This document shows positions 46,799 through 56,049 of a DNA stretch of 64,000 bases, one piece after another. This DNA comes from Deinococcus koreensis (GTDB lineage Bacteria; Deinococcota; Deinococci; Deinococcales; Deinococcaceae): contig NZ_PPPD01000001.1 of assembly GCF_002901445.1 (NCBI RefSeq), positions 2,672,501-2,736,500 on the forward strand, written 5' to 3'. A program made the translations under genes and the position numbers. The notes beneath the pieces are model-generated. The model ran no database searches, was not told the DNA's origin, and saw nothing but the letters and a program-made list of their open reading frames with translations. Each line of letters opens with the position of its first letter. Within the stretch, counting starts at the first letter, position 1.

Positions 46799-47716
46799 CT
46801 ACTTCGCGCCGCTGAACTGCAGCGACTCGACCACGCGGCGGCCCAGCACGGTCATCAGCACGAAGATCGGCAGGATCGAGATGAAGGCGCCTGCCATCAG
46901 GCCCGACCAGTCGGGTGAACCCTGCGGCGTCTGGGACTTGAAGGCCTGCAGCGCCACCGGCAGCGGGTAGGTGGCCGGGTCTTTGGAGATCAGGTACGGC
47001 CAGAAGAATTCGTTCCACATGCCGATGGTGGTCAGGATCGCCAGCGTGGCGAGCGGCCCCTGGCTCATGGGCACCACGATGCGCCAGAAGATCGTGACAG
47101 ACCCGGCGCCGTCCAGCACGGCGGCTTCCTCGGTCTCGCGGGGCAGCGACAGGAAGAACTGCCGCAGGAAGAAGACCGCGAAGGGGGTCATCAGGACGAA
47201 GGGCGCGACCATGCCCTGGTAGGTGTTCAGCCAGCCCAGCGTCTTGATGGTGATGAAGTTGGGGATGAACAGCACGATGCCGGGGATCATCATCGCGGTC
47301 AGGAAGGCGAAGAAGATGGCGTCGCGCCCCGGGAACCTCAGCCGCGCGAAGGCGTAGGCGGCCATGGCGGAAAACAGCGTCTGGAACACCACGATCACTC
47401 CGGTGAAGATCACCGAGTTCTTGATCGCGCCCAGGAAGTTGATGGTGGAGCCGCTGCCGCCCAGCGCCTGTGACTGCTCGAAACTGAGCAGCCCCAGCAC
47501 CCGCCGGAAGTTGTCCAGCGTGGGCTGGGTGGGCCACAGCCGGGCGGATTCCACGAACAGCGCCCTGTTGGTGGTCAGGGCCGTCTTCAGCACGAACAGG
47601 ATCGGCGTGACCGAGAGGATCACGGCCAGGGCAATCCCCACCCAGGCCAGCGCCAGGCCCCAGTGGAACGGCTTCTTCGGTCGGACAGATGCGCCCGGCG
47701 CACTCTGGACAGTCAT
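46799..47716 (-). CDS. ABC sugar permease, MalG type (cluster 1)
   Basis: A 305-residue inner-membrane protein with six membrane helices and the EAA loop EEAAVLDGAGSVTIFWRIVVPM (landmark EAAxxDGA...Pm). It matches the MalG/CUT1 half-transporter family. It pairs with the permease encoded upstream at 47741-48673. The N-terminal ~20 residues are cytoplasmic. The SBP gene follows after 90 nt. Confidence 0.95.
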   Translation of the reverse strand: MTVQSAPGASVRPKKPFHWGLALAWVGIALAVILSVTPILFVLKTALTTNRALFVESARLWPTQPTLDNFRRVLGLLSFEQSQALGGSGSTINFLGAIKNSVIFTGVIVVFQTLFSAMAAYAFARLRFPGRDAIFFAFLTAMMIPGIVLFIPNFITIKTLGWLNTYQGMVAPFVLMTPFAVFFLRQFFLSLPRETEEAAVLDGAGSVTIFWRIVVPMSQGPLATLAILTTIGMWNEFFWPYLISKDPATYPLPVALQAFKSQTPQGSPDWSGLMAGAFISILPIFVLMTVLGRRVVESLQFSGAK

Positions 47717-47740
47717 GGTCTTCCCCCTTTCCCGTCTGGC

Positions 47741-48673
47741 CTACTCAAGGTCAGAATGGTTGGCATTGAACAGACGCATCTGGATCAGGGTGAAGACCAC
47801 CAGCAGCACGAACAGGGCCATGCTCATGGCGGTCGCGTAGCCCATCTTGAAGAAGGCGAAGGCGTTCTGGTAGATGTAGAACACCAGCACGCGGGTGGAA
47901 TCCACCGGGCCGCCCTGCGTGGTCACCGCGACCGTGTCGAAGATCTGGAACGAGCCGATCAGCGAGGTGACCAGCACGAACACCGTGACGGGCCGCAGCA
48001 GGGGCAGGGTGATGCGGAAAAACTCCTGCACGGCGCTGGCGCCGTCGATGCGCGCGGCCTCGAACACGGTTCTGGGGATGGCCTGCAGGCCGGCGTAGAA
48101 CAGCAGCGCGTTGAAGCCGGTGTGCCGCCAGACGTTGATCCCCGCGATGGTCTCGATGGCCTGTTCCGGGGCGCCGAAGAAGGGCTGCCGGGCGATGCCG
48201 AGCGCCTCCAGGCCGGCGTTCACCACGCCCAGCAGCGGGTCGAGCAGCCACAGGAAGGTCAGCGCCACCAGCACGTTCGAGAGCAGGTAGGGCAAGATCA
48301 GCAGGCCCTTGACGAACATGCTCTTCACGACCCGGTCCATCGCCACTGCCATCAGGATCGCCAGTACCGTCTGCAGCGGGATATTCCACAGCACGTACTT
48401 GAAGGTGATGCCCAGCGCGTCCCAGAACTTCTCGTCGGCCAGCAGTTCCCGGTAGTTCGCCAGGCCCACGCTCTCGGGGTCGCTCAGCAGGTTCCAGTCG
48501 GTGAAACTGATCATCAGGCCGCGCACCGAGGGGTAGAGGTAGAAGATCAGGAATCCGACCACGGCCGGCAGGATGAACAGGTAGCCCACGACCGCTTCGG
48601 TGCTCAGCCGCCGGACGCGTCTGACACGGGTGGCCGAGACCGGGGTGGAGAGGGTGTCGGACGGCACCGTCAT
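47741..48673 (-). CDS. ABC sugar permease, MalF type (cluster 1)
   Basis: A 310-residue membrane protein. ATG 48673 has GGAGG 7 nt upstream; a long in-frame extension is Pro/Arg rich and not credible. Six helices and the EAA loop FEAARIDGASAVQEFFRITLPLL mark it as a CUT1 permease of the MalF/UgpA type. It is the first transporter gene after lacI and forms the channel with the MalG-type partner. Confidence 0.95.
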   Translation of the reverse strand: MTVPSDTLSTPVSATRVRRVRRLSTEAVVGYLFILPAVVGFLIFYLYPSVRGLMISFTDWNLLSDPESVGLANYRELLADEKFWDALGITFKYVLWNIPLQTVLAILMAVAMDRVVKSMFVKGLLILPYLLSNVLVALTFLWLLDPLLGVVNAGLEALGIARQPFFGAPEQAIETIAGINVWRHTGFNALLFYAGLQAIPRTVFEAARIDGASAVQEFFRITLPLLRPVTVFVLVTSLIGSFQIFDTVAVTTQGGPVDSTRVLVFYIYQNAFAFFKMGYATAMSMALFVLLVVFTLIQMRLFNANHSDLE

Positions 48674-48767
48674 ACGCTGACCTCCAGGGAGACGTGGGCT
48701 GACACGAGCGGGACTGAAAAGAGCGGGAGTGGCGCGGGCCGGGCTGGCCGGAGCGGGACTGGGCACA

Positions 48768-49769
48768 TCAGGCGGACTCGCGGATGACCAGGGACGCCGG
48801 AAGAACGACATTGGGCGGGGTCTGGTGCTGCTCCAGCCGGGCCAGCAGGGCGCGCACCGCCCGCCGGGCCATCTCGGCGTGGGGCACATTCACGGTGGTC
48901 AGGCTGGGGTGGGTGTAGCGGCTGAATTCGAAGTTGTCGAACCCGCTGATGGCGACCTGTCCGGGCACCCGGAGGCCCAGTTCCAGGGCCGCGCGCAGGG
49001 CGCCGGCGGCCATCCGGTCGTTGCCGCCCAGCACGGCGTCGGGGCTATTTCCGCCGCGCCACAGCGTATGCAGCGCCGCCTCGCCAGACGCGTACGACCA
49101 GTCGCCGGCGATCAGGTGCGCCTGGAGTCCGTGCTGGGCGGCCGCCGCCCTGAACGCCTCGCGCCGATCCACCGCCGTGCTCGCGGCGTCCTGCAGAGGG
49201 ATGATCAGCGCCAGATGCCGGCGGCCCTGGGCGGCGTGGTGGGCCACCAGCGCGTGCATCCCGCTGGTGTAATCGGAGCTGACCGACAGCGCCGCGCTGT
49301 CCGGCAGGCGGTGGTCGAACAGCACCGCCGGGAGGCCCCATCCCTGGAGCGCCTGCCACTGCGCGGCGTTCAGCGTATTGCCGACCACCACCACGCCGCC
49401 GAACTGCCCCTGCCGGTAGCGCTGGCGCAGCGAATCGAAGGACTCCGGGCCATCCTGCACGAAGGCGGTGGTCATGCTGTAGCCGTGGACGTTGGCTTCG
49501 GCGATGAACGCCGACTGCACCACATTGCGGTAGGGGTCGTCCACGTTTTCGGCGTCGTGGCCGTAGAACGCGCAGCAGAGGGTGGTCACGCGCGCCTCGC
49601 GCAGGGCCTTGGCGGCCTGGTTGGGGTGGTAGTCCAGGGCCTGGATCGCGGCCAGCACCCTGTCGCGCGTGGCCGGACGGATCGAGGGGTGACCGTTCAT
49701 CACGTTGGACACGGTCTGGTGGGAGACCCCGGCATGGGCAGCGACATCTCGTAACGTGACGCGGGTCAT
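48768..49769 (-). CDS. LacI family transcriptional regulator
   Basis: A 333-residue regulator. ATG 49769 has GGGAGG 6 nt upstream. The HTH reads TLRDVAAHAGVSHQTVSNVMNGHPS (landmark: VSxxTVSxVxNG), then the hinge helix YHPNQAAKALR. The periplasmic-binding-like sensor domain follows and ends in the TTVNVPHAEMARRAV segment. It probably represses the transporter-melA-galTK genes that lie directly downstream and itself, with a galactoside inducer. Its promoter and a candidate operator are at 49800-49844. Confidence 0.95.
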   Translation of the reverse strand: MTRVTLRDVAAHAGVSHQTVSNVMNGHPSIRPATRDRVLAAIQALDYHPNQAAKALREARVTTLCCAFYGHDAENVDDPYRNVVQSAFIAEANVHGYSMTTAFVQDGPESFDSLRQRYRQGQFGGVVVVGNTLNAAQWQALQGWGLPAVLFDHRLPDSAALSVSSDYTSGMHALVAHHAAQGRRHLALIIPLQDAASTAVDRREAFRAAAAQHGLQAHLIAGDWSYASGEAALHTLWRGGNSPDAVLGGNDRMAAGALRAALELGLRVPGQVAISGFDNFEFSRYTHPSLTTVNVPHAEMARRAVRALLARLEQHQTPPNVVLPASLVIRESA

Positions 49770-49799
49770 CGACACCTCCCTGGGTGGCCGCACAGGTGA

Positions 49800-49813
49800 T
49801 TTGAACGTTAAAA
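49800..49813. promoter_or_regulatory. candidate LacI operator (autoregulation)
   Basis: TTTGAACGTTAAAA is a 14-bp near-palindrome (6 of 7 pairs) with the central CG typical of LacI-family operators. It starts 3 bp downstream of the lacI -10 box, where bound repressor would block transcription. Confidence 0.6.
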
Positions 49814-49815
49814 CC

Positions 49816-49844
49816 ATCAAACCACAGATTGTTTATCTTGTCAA
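49816..49844 (-). promoter_or_regulatory. promoter of lacI and the galactoside operon
   Basis: On the minus strand the -35 is TTGACA (49839-49844), the spacer is 17 bp and the -10 is TTTGAT (49816-49821). The candidate operator lies immediately downstream. Confidence 0.8.
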
Positions 49845-50100
49845 TGAGATGCTCATTCCAGGCTCATCAGGGCGAGCTGGGACTTCAGGTGACGCCGACT
49901 GGCACAGCAGCAGAGCAGAGGAAGGCCCGAATCCGTCGACCCACCCTGGCGAGACCTGCCGCTTCATCCAGCGCTGAAGGTCGGGACTGGAGGGATGAGG
50001 GCCGGCCCCAGAACCGTGGAAGGTCGGTGGCTTCGGTGGTGGGCTAAGTTCGGGTTCAGGCCGTTCCGGTCGGCCCGAACAGGACGTGCCCCGAGGGGTC
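49845..50100. other. non-coding DNA between lacI and the MITE-like element
   Basis: I see no ORF with coding character. An inverted repeat, GTTCGGG (50048-50054) and CCCGAAC (50074-50080) with inner pairing, may be a terminator or structural remnant. The rest is featureless. Confidence 0.4.
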
Positions 50101-50249
50101 ATACGGGACTAAAGTGATGGCAAGACATGGCGGAGTCGCCACCAACAGACCCCTCACCCCAACCCTCTCCCCTGGGGAGAGGGAGGGAGCCGCAACGCGG
50201 CGGAAGGGTGAGGGGTCTCGGATGTCGCAGGATCACTTTAACTTCGTAT
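50101..50249. mobile_element. MITE-like element, ~149 bp
   Basis: The left end ATACGGGACTAAAGTGAT and the right end, read in reverse complement as ATACGAAGTTAAAGTGAT, match at 14 of 18 positions. The interior is one large hairpin: CCCCTCACCCCAACCC and TCTCCCC on one side, GGGGAGA and GGGTGAGGGG on the other, around GCCGCAACGCGGC. There is no transposase ORF. This is the structure of a non-autonomous palindromic element. The CACCCCAACCCTCTCCC core is a motif seen in dispersed repeats of other genomes. It lies 85 bp past the GH42 gene stop. Confidence 0.75.
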
Positions 50250-50334
50250 CAGTCTCGGGGCACGTGCGTCTGGCTGTGTCTGGAGTCCGGACGCCCTGCC
50301 TCCCGGCCGCCGATCTCCTGCTGCCCTGCGCCGC

Positions 50335-52326
50335 CTACTCTTCCTGCACCATGAAGCTCACCGGCCCCAGGCTCAGCCCGTTCCACTGAACGGCGTCCAG
50401 AGTCCAGTTCTGCACCAGCGTCCGGCCCGCCCGGCGGCTGAGGCGCACGCCTTCGGGCAGGGGCGTGGTCTCCACCCCGGCGCGCTGCAGGACGTCGGCC
50501 AGCACCGCGCCGATCAGCTCCGGGCTGTGGGCACCGATGGTGGTGACCTGGCCGCGGCGCGTCACGGCCGCCTCGCCGTCCAGCGGGCCTCCGGAATAGC
50601 TGTACAGCGCCTCGGCGCCCTGCAGGCGGTAGCTCTCGGCCCAGCCGTGGGCCTGGACGTCGCCGCCCGGCCCCGACACCCGCTGGCTCAGCGTCGGGCG
50701 CAGCGAGTCGTACTGCAGCAGCTTCACGCCCAGGGTGTCGCTCAGCGGGCCGGGTTGCCCGGTCTCCCAGGTCTGGCCGCCCGGGGTGCGGAAGGCGGTG
50801 CGGGGGCCGCAGACGAGTGCCACGCCGCCCTCGACGGCTTTCGCCCAGCGGGCGGCGCGCTCCGGGGGCACCAGCGTGATCGCGGGGGCCACCACCACGG
50901 CGTAGGCGCTCAGCCCGGCGTCGGCGTGCACGATGTCCACGTCGATGCCCAGGCTCCGCAGGGCCGAGTAGTAGGCGACGGTCTGCGTCCAGTAGCTCAG
51001 GCTGGCCGAGTGCTTCTGCTGGTCGTAGAGCCACAGGCTTTCATAGTCGTGCAGCAGCGCCACCCGCGCGGGCACCGGCCCGACCGGGAACTGCGTCTGA
51101 TCCAGCGTCTCGACCTCGGCGTAGCCGCGATCCGGCGTCTCGTCGTGCCGCAGCAGGCCCGAGTGCATGACCTCCTGGGCCATGGTCGCCGCGCGCCAGC
51201 GGAAGTAGCTCACCACGTCCGCGCCGTGGGCCCAGGCCTGCGCCGTCCAGAGCTGCACGGCGCCGCCCGCCGGCAGCGGGTTGTAGGGGGCCCAGTTGAC
51301 CTGCCCGCACTGCTGCTCCATGACCCAGGGGCCGTTCGGCGTGCCGCGCCCCTCGCGGCCCAGGCCCGGCTGCGCCACCAGCCCCCGGTAGAGGTCGTGG
51401 TTGAAGGCGATCAGATCCGGGTGGCCGGTGCGCGCGTAGCGGGTCTTGACCTCCTCGCCGCTGCCGCTGGGCGCGAAGAATTCCAGCATCCCCAGCGGGT
51501 AGTTGTCCCAGGTGGCGAAATCCAGCCCCTGGGCCACCTGGTAGTGGTCGAAGCCCGACTCGAAGATCATGAAATTGTGCGTGATGAAGCGCCCCGGCGA
51601 CATCTCCCGCAGGATCTCCAGCTGCTCCTTCTGGAAGTCCGCGACCTGCTGCGAGGCGAAGCGCGCGTAGTCCAGCACGTGCGAGGGGTTGAGTTCGGTG
51701 ACCGTGAGCATGGGGGGGCGAACCTGCGAGAAGTCCGTGTATTCCATGCTCCAGAACACGTTGCCCCAGGCCTCGTTCAGGCGCTCGACGACCCCGTAGC
51801 GGTGCCTCAGCCACTCCGGGAAGGCCGCGGCGCTGGCCCCGCCATAGGAGCGCGTGGTGCCGTGACAGCCGAACTCGTTGTCGGTCTGCCAGCCCACCAC
51901 CGCCGGGTGCCGGCCGTAGCGCAGCGCCATCGCCAGGGTCAGGCGCCGGGAATGCTCGCGGTACACGGGCGAGGCGAAATCGTAGTGGCGGCGCGACCCA
52001 AACTCGCGCACGCGGCCCTGTTCGTCGGAGGCCAGGATCTCGGGGTGCGCGCGGATCAACCAGGCGGGGGGGGTGGCGGTCAGGGTGCACAACACGACCC
52101 TCAGGCCACAGCCGTGGTACGCCTCGATGGCCTGATCCAGCCACGCCCAGTCGTATCGGCCACACTGCGGTTCGATCCGGCTCCAGGCGAACTCCGCGAT
52201 CCGCACGAAGCTCAGGCCCAGCTCCTTTTGCATCCGGGCATAGGTCGCCCAGCGGTCACGGGGCACATGCTCGGGGTAGTCGCAGGAACCGAGGAGAAGG
52301 TGGGGAGGCGTCGGTGCAGTGGTCAT
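50335..52326 (-). CDS. GH42 beta-galactosidase
   Basis: A 663-residue enzyme. ATG 52326 has GAGAGGA upstream; a 55-codon extension lacks coding character. The (beta/alpha)8 barrel begins [17 protein letters not shown]. The acid/base Glu is in [14 protein letters not shown] and the nucleophile Glu in [17 protein letters not shown] trimerisation domain and a small C-terminal beta domain follow. It lacks a signal peptide, so it acts in the cytoplasm on beta-galactosides imported by the adjoining ABC system. It is the last gene of the second cluster; its galactose would go to GalK/GalT. Confidence 0.95.
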   Translation of the reverse strand: MTTAPTPPHLLLGSCDYPEHVPRDRWATYARMQKELGLSFVRIAEFAWSRIEPQCGRYDWAWLDQAIEAYHGCGLRVVLCTLTATPPAWLIRAHPEILASDEQGRVREFGSRRHYDFASPVYREHSRRLTLAMALRYGRHPAVVGWQTDNEFGCHGTTRSYGGASAAAFPEWLRHRYGVVERLNEAWGNVFWSMEYTDFSQVRPPMLTVTELNPSHVLDYARFASQQVADFQKEQLEILREMSPGRFITHNFMIFESGFDHYQVAQGLDFATWDNYPLGMLEFFAPSGSGEEVKTRYARTGHPDLIAFNHDLYRGLVAQPGLGREGRGTPNGPWVMEQQCGQVNWAPYNPLPAGGAVQLWTAQAWAHGADVVSYFRWRAATMAQEVMHSGLLRHDETPDRGYAEVETLDQTQFPVGPVPARVALLHDYESLWLYDQQKHSASLSYWTQTVAYYSALRSLGIDVDIVHADAGLSAYAVVVAPAITLVPPERAARWAKAVEGGVALVCGPRTAFRTPGGQTWETGQPGPLSDTLGVKLLQYDSLRPTLSQRVSGPGGDVQAHGWAESYRLQGAEALYSYSGGPLDGEAAVTRRGQVTTIGAHSPELIGAVLADVLQRAGVETTPLPEGVRLSRRAGRTLVQNWTLDAVQWNGLSLGPVSFMVQEE

Positions 52327-52405
52327 GTGATGAATCCTCTCAGATGAATCCGTGTGGAGTGGGGCGGCCTGGGCGACGCTCGCCGCGCCCATAGCCTCGT
52401 GCGCC

Positions 52406-53272
52406 TCAGTCCTTGACCGCGCCGCCCGCAATGCCCGCCACGAAGTGCCGTTGCAGGGCCAGGAACAGCGCCAGGAAGGGAATGGTGGCAATAGCCGTGC
52501 CCACCATGATCCCGCCCCACGACACCCGCGTCAGGCCGACCAGGGTGCCCAGCGCGACCGGCATGGTGTAGCTGTCTTTCTGGGTCAGCACGATCAGCGG
52601 CCACAGGTAGTCGTTCCACGACGCCAGGAACAGCAGGATCGCCAGCGCGGCCAGCGCCGGGCGCACGATGGGCAGCGCGATCTGCCAGAAGATGCGCCAT
52701 TCGTTTGCACCGTCGATGCGCGCTGCGTTCAGCAGGTCCGTGGGCACCGTCTGGAAGGCCTGGCGCATGTAGAAGATGCCGATGGTGTTCGCCAGCGTCG
52801 GCAGGATGACTGCCCAGTAGGTGTTGCCGATCTGCAGATCGCGCGCCACCAGGATGAACTGCGGGATGATGGTCACGAAGGCGGGGATGGTCAGGGTCGC
52901 CAGGATCAGGCCGAAGAGCGGCCCCTTGCCGGGGAACTCGAACTTGGCGAAGGCGTAGCCGCCCATCGAGGTGAGCAGCATGCTCAAGACGGTGTAGATC
53001 GAGGCGATCATGGTGGAGTTCAGGAGAGTACGCAGGAAGTTGGTGTCGGCCTGCAGGCCTCGGAAGTTCTCGGCGAAGGCCCCACCGAACCACAGCGGCG
53101 GATTGGGGCTGAAGATCGCCGTCTCTGGCTGGGTGCTGAAGACCAGCATGATCCACAGCGGCGCCAGGAACAGCAGCGCCAGCGGCACCAGGGCCACGTA
53201 CAGCAGCGCAGCGTTCAGCCGCCGCTGGGCCCGCACGCCGGCCGTGGGCGGGGCCACCGGGGCCGCCGTCAC
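52406..53272 (-). CDS. ABC sugar permease, MalG type (cluster 2)
   Basis: A 288-residue six-helix permease with the EAA loop [23 protein letters not shown] (landmark: NAARIDGA...LPi). It ends with the typical [15 protein letters not shown] tail of CUT1 MalG-type proteins. Its start overlaps the upstream permease stop by 4 nt (ATGA). It is a paralogue of the cluster-1 permease but clearly diverged. Confidence 0.95.
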   Translation of the reverse strand: MTAAPVAPPTAGVRAQRRLNAALLYVALVPLALLFLAPLWIMLVFSTQPETAIFSPNPPLWFGGAFAENFRGLQADTNFLRTLLNSTMIASIYTVLSMLLTSMGGYAFAKFEFPGKGPLFGLILATLTIPAFVTIIPQFILVARDLQIGNTYWAVILPTLANTIGIFYMRQAFQTVPTDLLNAARIDGANEWRIFWQIALPIVRPALAALAILLFLASWNDYLWPLIVLTQKDSYTMPVALGTLVGLTRVSWGGIMVGTAIATIPFLALFLALQRHFVAGIAGGAVKD

Positions 53273-54180
53273 TGCTCCCTCCCGAACAGCCGCAGCTGCA
53301 GCACGCTGAAGATCGCCGCGATGGCGGCCACCGTGTAGGCGATCGCGCTGGCGTACCCGAAGTTGAACGAGCGGAAGCCCTGCTGGTACAGGTAGGTGCC
53401 CAGGGTCATGGTCGAGTTGCCGGGGCCGGAGTTGGTGATCAGGGCGGGCTCGGTGAACAGCTGCAGGGTGCCGATCACGCTGAGCACCAGGCAGAACAGC
53501 AGCGTGGGCCGCAGCAGCGGCAGCGTGATCTTCCAGAACTGCTGGGCGGGCGTGGCGCCGTCGATGGCGGCGGCCTCGTACACGTCCTCACTGATGCCCT
53601 GCAACCCTGCAAGCAGGATGATGGCGTTGTAGCCCGTCCAGCGCCAGGTCATTGCCAGGATCAGCACGCTCATGGCCGGCCCCGACTGGTTGAGCCAGTC
53701 CACGGCGGGCAGGCCCAGGCCGGTCAGGGCGCGGTTCACGATGCCGAAGTCGGTGTTGAACAGCAGGCGGAACACCGCCGAGTACGCCACGGTGCCCACC
53801 ACCAGCGGCGCGAAGAAGGCGAAGCGGAACAGCCCCGCCGCCTTCAGGAGCTTGCTGTTCAGCGCCACCGCCAGCACCGTCGCCAGCGACAGCATCAACG
53901 GCACCTGGATCACCAGAATCACCAGCGTGTTGCGCAGCGCCGTGCGGAAGAATTCGTCCTGCACCAGCCGCGACCAGTTGGACAGGCCGTAGGGCGCGGC
54001 GGCCCCCAGGCGCGAGTCCTTGAAGCTCATCAGGAAGGAGCTGACGATGGGCCAGGCCCAGAAGGTGGCGAAGATCAGCAGGTAGGGCAGGATGAACAGG
54101 TACGGCGCCAGCGGAGGCCGTTTGCGGCGCGGTGGGGTCGCCACGGGCGGCGAGGTGGTGGATCGTGCGGTCGTGGTCAT
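53269..54180 (-). CDS. ABC sugar permease, MalF type (cluster 2)
   Basis: A 303-residue six-helix permease with a basic cytoplasmic N-terminus (PPRRKRPPLAPYLFILPYLL) and the EAA loop VYEAAAIDGATPAQQFWKITLPLL. This is a CUT1 family member, first permease of cluster 2 and partner of the 52406-53272 product. It is separated from the SBP gene upstream by 295 nt containing a large hairpin, which would let the SBP be made in excess. Confidence 0.95.
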   Translation of the reverse strand: MTTTARSTTSPPVATPPRRKRPPLAPYLFILPYLLIFATFWAWPIVSSFLMSFKDSRLGAAAPYGLSNWSRLVQDEFFRTALRNTLVILVIQVPLMLSLATVLAVALNSKLLKAAGLFRFAFFAPLVVGTVAYSAVFRLLFNTDFGIVNRALTGLGLPAVDWLNQSGPAMSVLILAMTWRWTGYNAIILLAGLQGISEDVYEAAAIDGATPAQQFWKITLPLLRPTLLFCLVLSVIGTLQLFTEPALITNSGPGNSTMTLGTYLYQQGFRSFNFGYASAIAYTVAAIAAIFSVLQLRLFGREQ

Positions 54181-54421
54181 GGCAGCCTCGGGAGTGGGGA
54201 AGAGGGGGAGGGCGCGGCACGGGAGAAAGCCGGCAGCTCACCTGGAGAAACGTGGCGGACGCGGCGCAGGGACTCGTGTGCCCAGCATGACACTCCGGCG
54301 GCGGAACGGGTTCAGACGAATTTCCCTGCACAGGGCGCCCGTGCGGGCTCCGGGCCGGGAAGACAGGGGAAGGAGAGGGTCGATGCCCTGCCGGGCTCCG
54401 GCCAGCTCTGGCCCACAGCGG

Positions 54422-54463
54422 AGGCGGGCGAGGAGGGCCGCTGTGACCCCTCCCCGCCCGCCT
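54422..54463 (-). terminator. hairpin between SBP and permease genes (cluster 2)
   Basis: AGGCGGGCG (54422-54430) pairs with CGCCCGCCT (54455-54463), and inside it GGAGGG pairs with CCCTCC across one mismatch. It lies 12 nt after the SBP stop on the minus strand with no T run. Partial termination or mRNA protection after an SBP gene is common. The rest of the 54181-54475 gap shows nothing else. Confidence 0.6.
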
Positions 54464-54475
54464 GAGCCCTGCGCC

Positions 54476-55747
54476 TTACTTCGCGATGGGCAGGCCGGTC
54501 GCGGAGCTGATCTTCTTGGCAGCGTCGTCCAGCGCTTCCTTGGCGGTCTTGTACTTGCCCTTGATGTAGTCGGCCTGCACGACCACCATCACCTGCCGGG
54601 CGTCCTGGAAGTACTGGGTGCCGCGCGAGGGGGGCACGTCGCCCAGGGTGCCCAGGATGGTCTGCCAGACCTTCTGGTTGGCCCAGTAGGACTGCCCCTG
54701 CGCCACGTAGGGGTCGCGGGTGGCCGAGAGCAGGCTGGGCACCAGGCCCTGCGACTTAAGCATCGTGACCTGGCCGTCGGCGCTGCCCAGGGCGTGCTGC
54801 AGGAAGGCGAAGGCCGCTTCCTTGTTCTTGCTCGCACTCGGGATGGCCAGAGCGCTGCCGCCCAGGTTGGAGGCGCGCGGGCCGCCGGGCCGGCTGGCAG
54901 GCATCAGGTACACGCCCCACTTGCCCTTCTGGTCGGGCGCGTTGGTGCGGATGGTGCCCTCGTACCACGCGCCGAACATGGCGCTGGCGGCCTTGCCAGC
55001 CTTGAAGGAGGTGATCTGGCCGCCCCAGTCGCCGGTCGCCACGACCTTGGCGTCGTACAACTTCTTGATGGTGCCCAGCGCCGTGACGCAGCCGGGGCGC
55101 GCCACCGTGACCTGGCTGGCCGCGTTGTCGAAATAGAAGCAGCCGTTCTGGTTGGCCAGCATGCGGAACCACTCGTCATCCTGGCCGTTGGCGATGGTGC
55201 CCATCTTGACGTTGCCGCCGAATTTTGCATTCATCTTCTTGCCGGCGGCGATGTAGTCGTCCCAGGTCTTGATGTCATTCGGGTTGATCCCGGCCTGCTG
55301 GTACAGGTCGCGGCGGTAGAACATCACCACGGGGCCGGAGTCCCAAGGCATGGCAAAGCGCTTGCCATTCGCCGTCAGCTCCGTCCACTTGAAGGCCGGG
55401 AACTGGTTGACGATTTTATTTGCGCCCAGCGTGTTCAGATCGACGAAGCAGTCCGGGAAGCGCGCCCAGAACACCTCGGCCTCGCCGTTCTCGATCGAGT
55501 AGACGTCGGGCATGTCCGCGCCGCCCGCCGCGCAGCCGGCCAAGCCACGGTCGTACACGTTCTGGTTGCCCAGATCGACGACCTCGACCTTCACGTTGGG
55601 GTGCTTCTTGTTGAAGCCGGGTACCGTGCTTTGCAGCGCCTTGGCGGCCACATCCCACGACCAGATGGTGACGGTACCGGAAAGGTTCGTCTGCGCAGCG
55701 GCGCTTGAGATGAGCAGGGCGGACAGCGTGAGCAGTGCTTTTTTCAT
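54476..55747 (-). CDS. ABC transporter sugar-binding protein (cluster 2)
   Basis: A 423-residue extracytoplasmic binding protein with signal peptide KKALLTLSALLISSAAAQ. The mature part reads VTIWSWDVAAKALQ, FNKKHPNVKVEVVDLGN, MPDVYSIENGEAEVF, and RFAMPWDSGPVVMFYRRDLY, typical of SBP family 1 for oligosaccharides. It heads the second cluster and shares only distant similarity with the cluster-1 SBP. A GGAGG site precedes the ATG, and a perfect LacI-type palindrome lies 113 bp upstream. Confidence 0.95.
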   Translation of the reverse strand: MKKALLTLSALLISSAAAQTNLSGTVTIWSWDVAAKALQSTVPGFNKKHPNVKVEVVDLGNQNVYDRGLAGCAAGGADMPDVYSIENGEAEVFWARFPDCFVDLNTLGANKIVNQFPAFKWTELTANGKRFAMPWDSGPVVMFYRRDLYQQAGINPNDIKTWDDYIAAGKKMNAKFGGNVKMGTIANGQDDEWFRMLANQNGCFYFDNAASQVTVARPGCVTALGTIKKLYDAKVVATGDWGGQITSFKAGKAASAMFGAWYEGTIRTNAPDQKGKWGVYLMPASRPGGPRASNLGGSALAIPSASKNKEAAFAFLQHALGSADGQVTMLKSQGLVPSLLSATRDPYVAQGQSYWANQKVWQTILGTLGDVPPSRGTQYFQDARQVMVVVQADYIKGKYKTAKEALDDAAKKISSATGLPIAK

Positions 55748-55859
55748 AGAGCCTCCAGAGGAGAGAACGTCGTCAGCGGGGGATAGGGAACACGGAGCGG
55801 CGGGCGCAGAAGGATCAGGATCGGCCCGCCATCGGCGACGGGCCGGCGAACAGCAGAGG

Positions 55860-55873
55860 TGTAAGCGCTTACA
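55860..55873. promoter_or_regulatory. LacI/GalR-type operator, perfect palindrome
   Basis: TGTAAGCGCTTACA is a perfect 14-bp palindrome with central GC, matching the general form of LacI/GalR-family sugar operators. It lies between the FKBP terminator and the SBP gene. It differs from the operator at 49800, so a different regulator, not encoded in the window, probably controls the beta-galactoside cluster. Confidence 0.75.
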
Positions 55874-55982
55874 AACGCTTTTCGGCGCACGTCCGCGCCT
55901 GTCTACACGAGTTTTGATACGTCCGGAGTGTATGTCAGTTTTCAGGGGCCGTCAAACCCCACGGTGGGTTCCGCCGGACAAC

Positions 55983-56009
55983 AAAAAATCCCAGGCCCGG
56001 AAGCCTGGA
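55983..56009 (-). terminator. intrinsic terminator of the FKBP gene
   Basis: On the minus strand CCAGGC-TTCCGG-GCCTGG is followed by GATTTTTTG. The stem is at 55991-56008 and the T run at 55983-55988, 41 nt after the FKBP stop. Confidence 0.88.
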
Positions 56010-56049
56010 ATACAGAAGGAGGGTCGGCCGCTGTCTGCCCGCCCTCGGC

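Noticed and set aside
50150..50215. CCCCTCACCCCAACCCTCTCCC segment as a terminator of the GH42 gene
   Set aside because: The stem is part of the larger element with matching ends at 50101 and 50249, so a mobile repeat explains it better, although it may also stop transcription.
50527..52347. A 606-codon plus-strand frame opposite GH42
   Set aside because: It is a shadow of the beta-galactosidase gene, which carries both catalytic Glu motifs on the minus strand.
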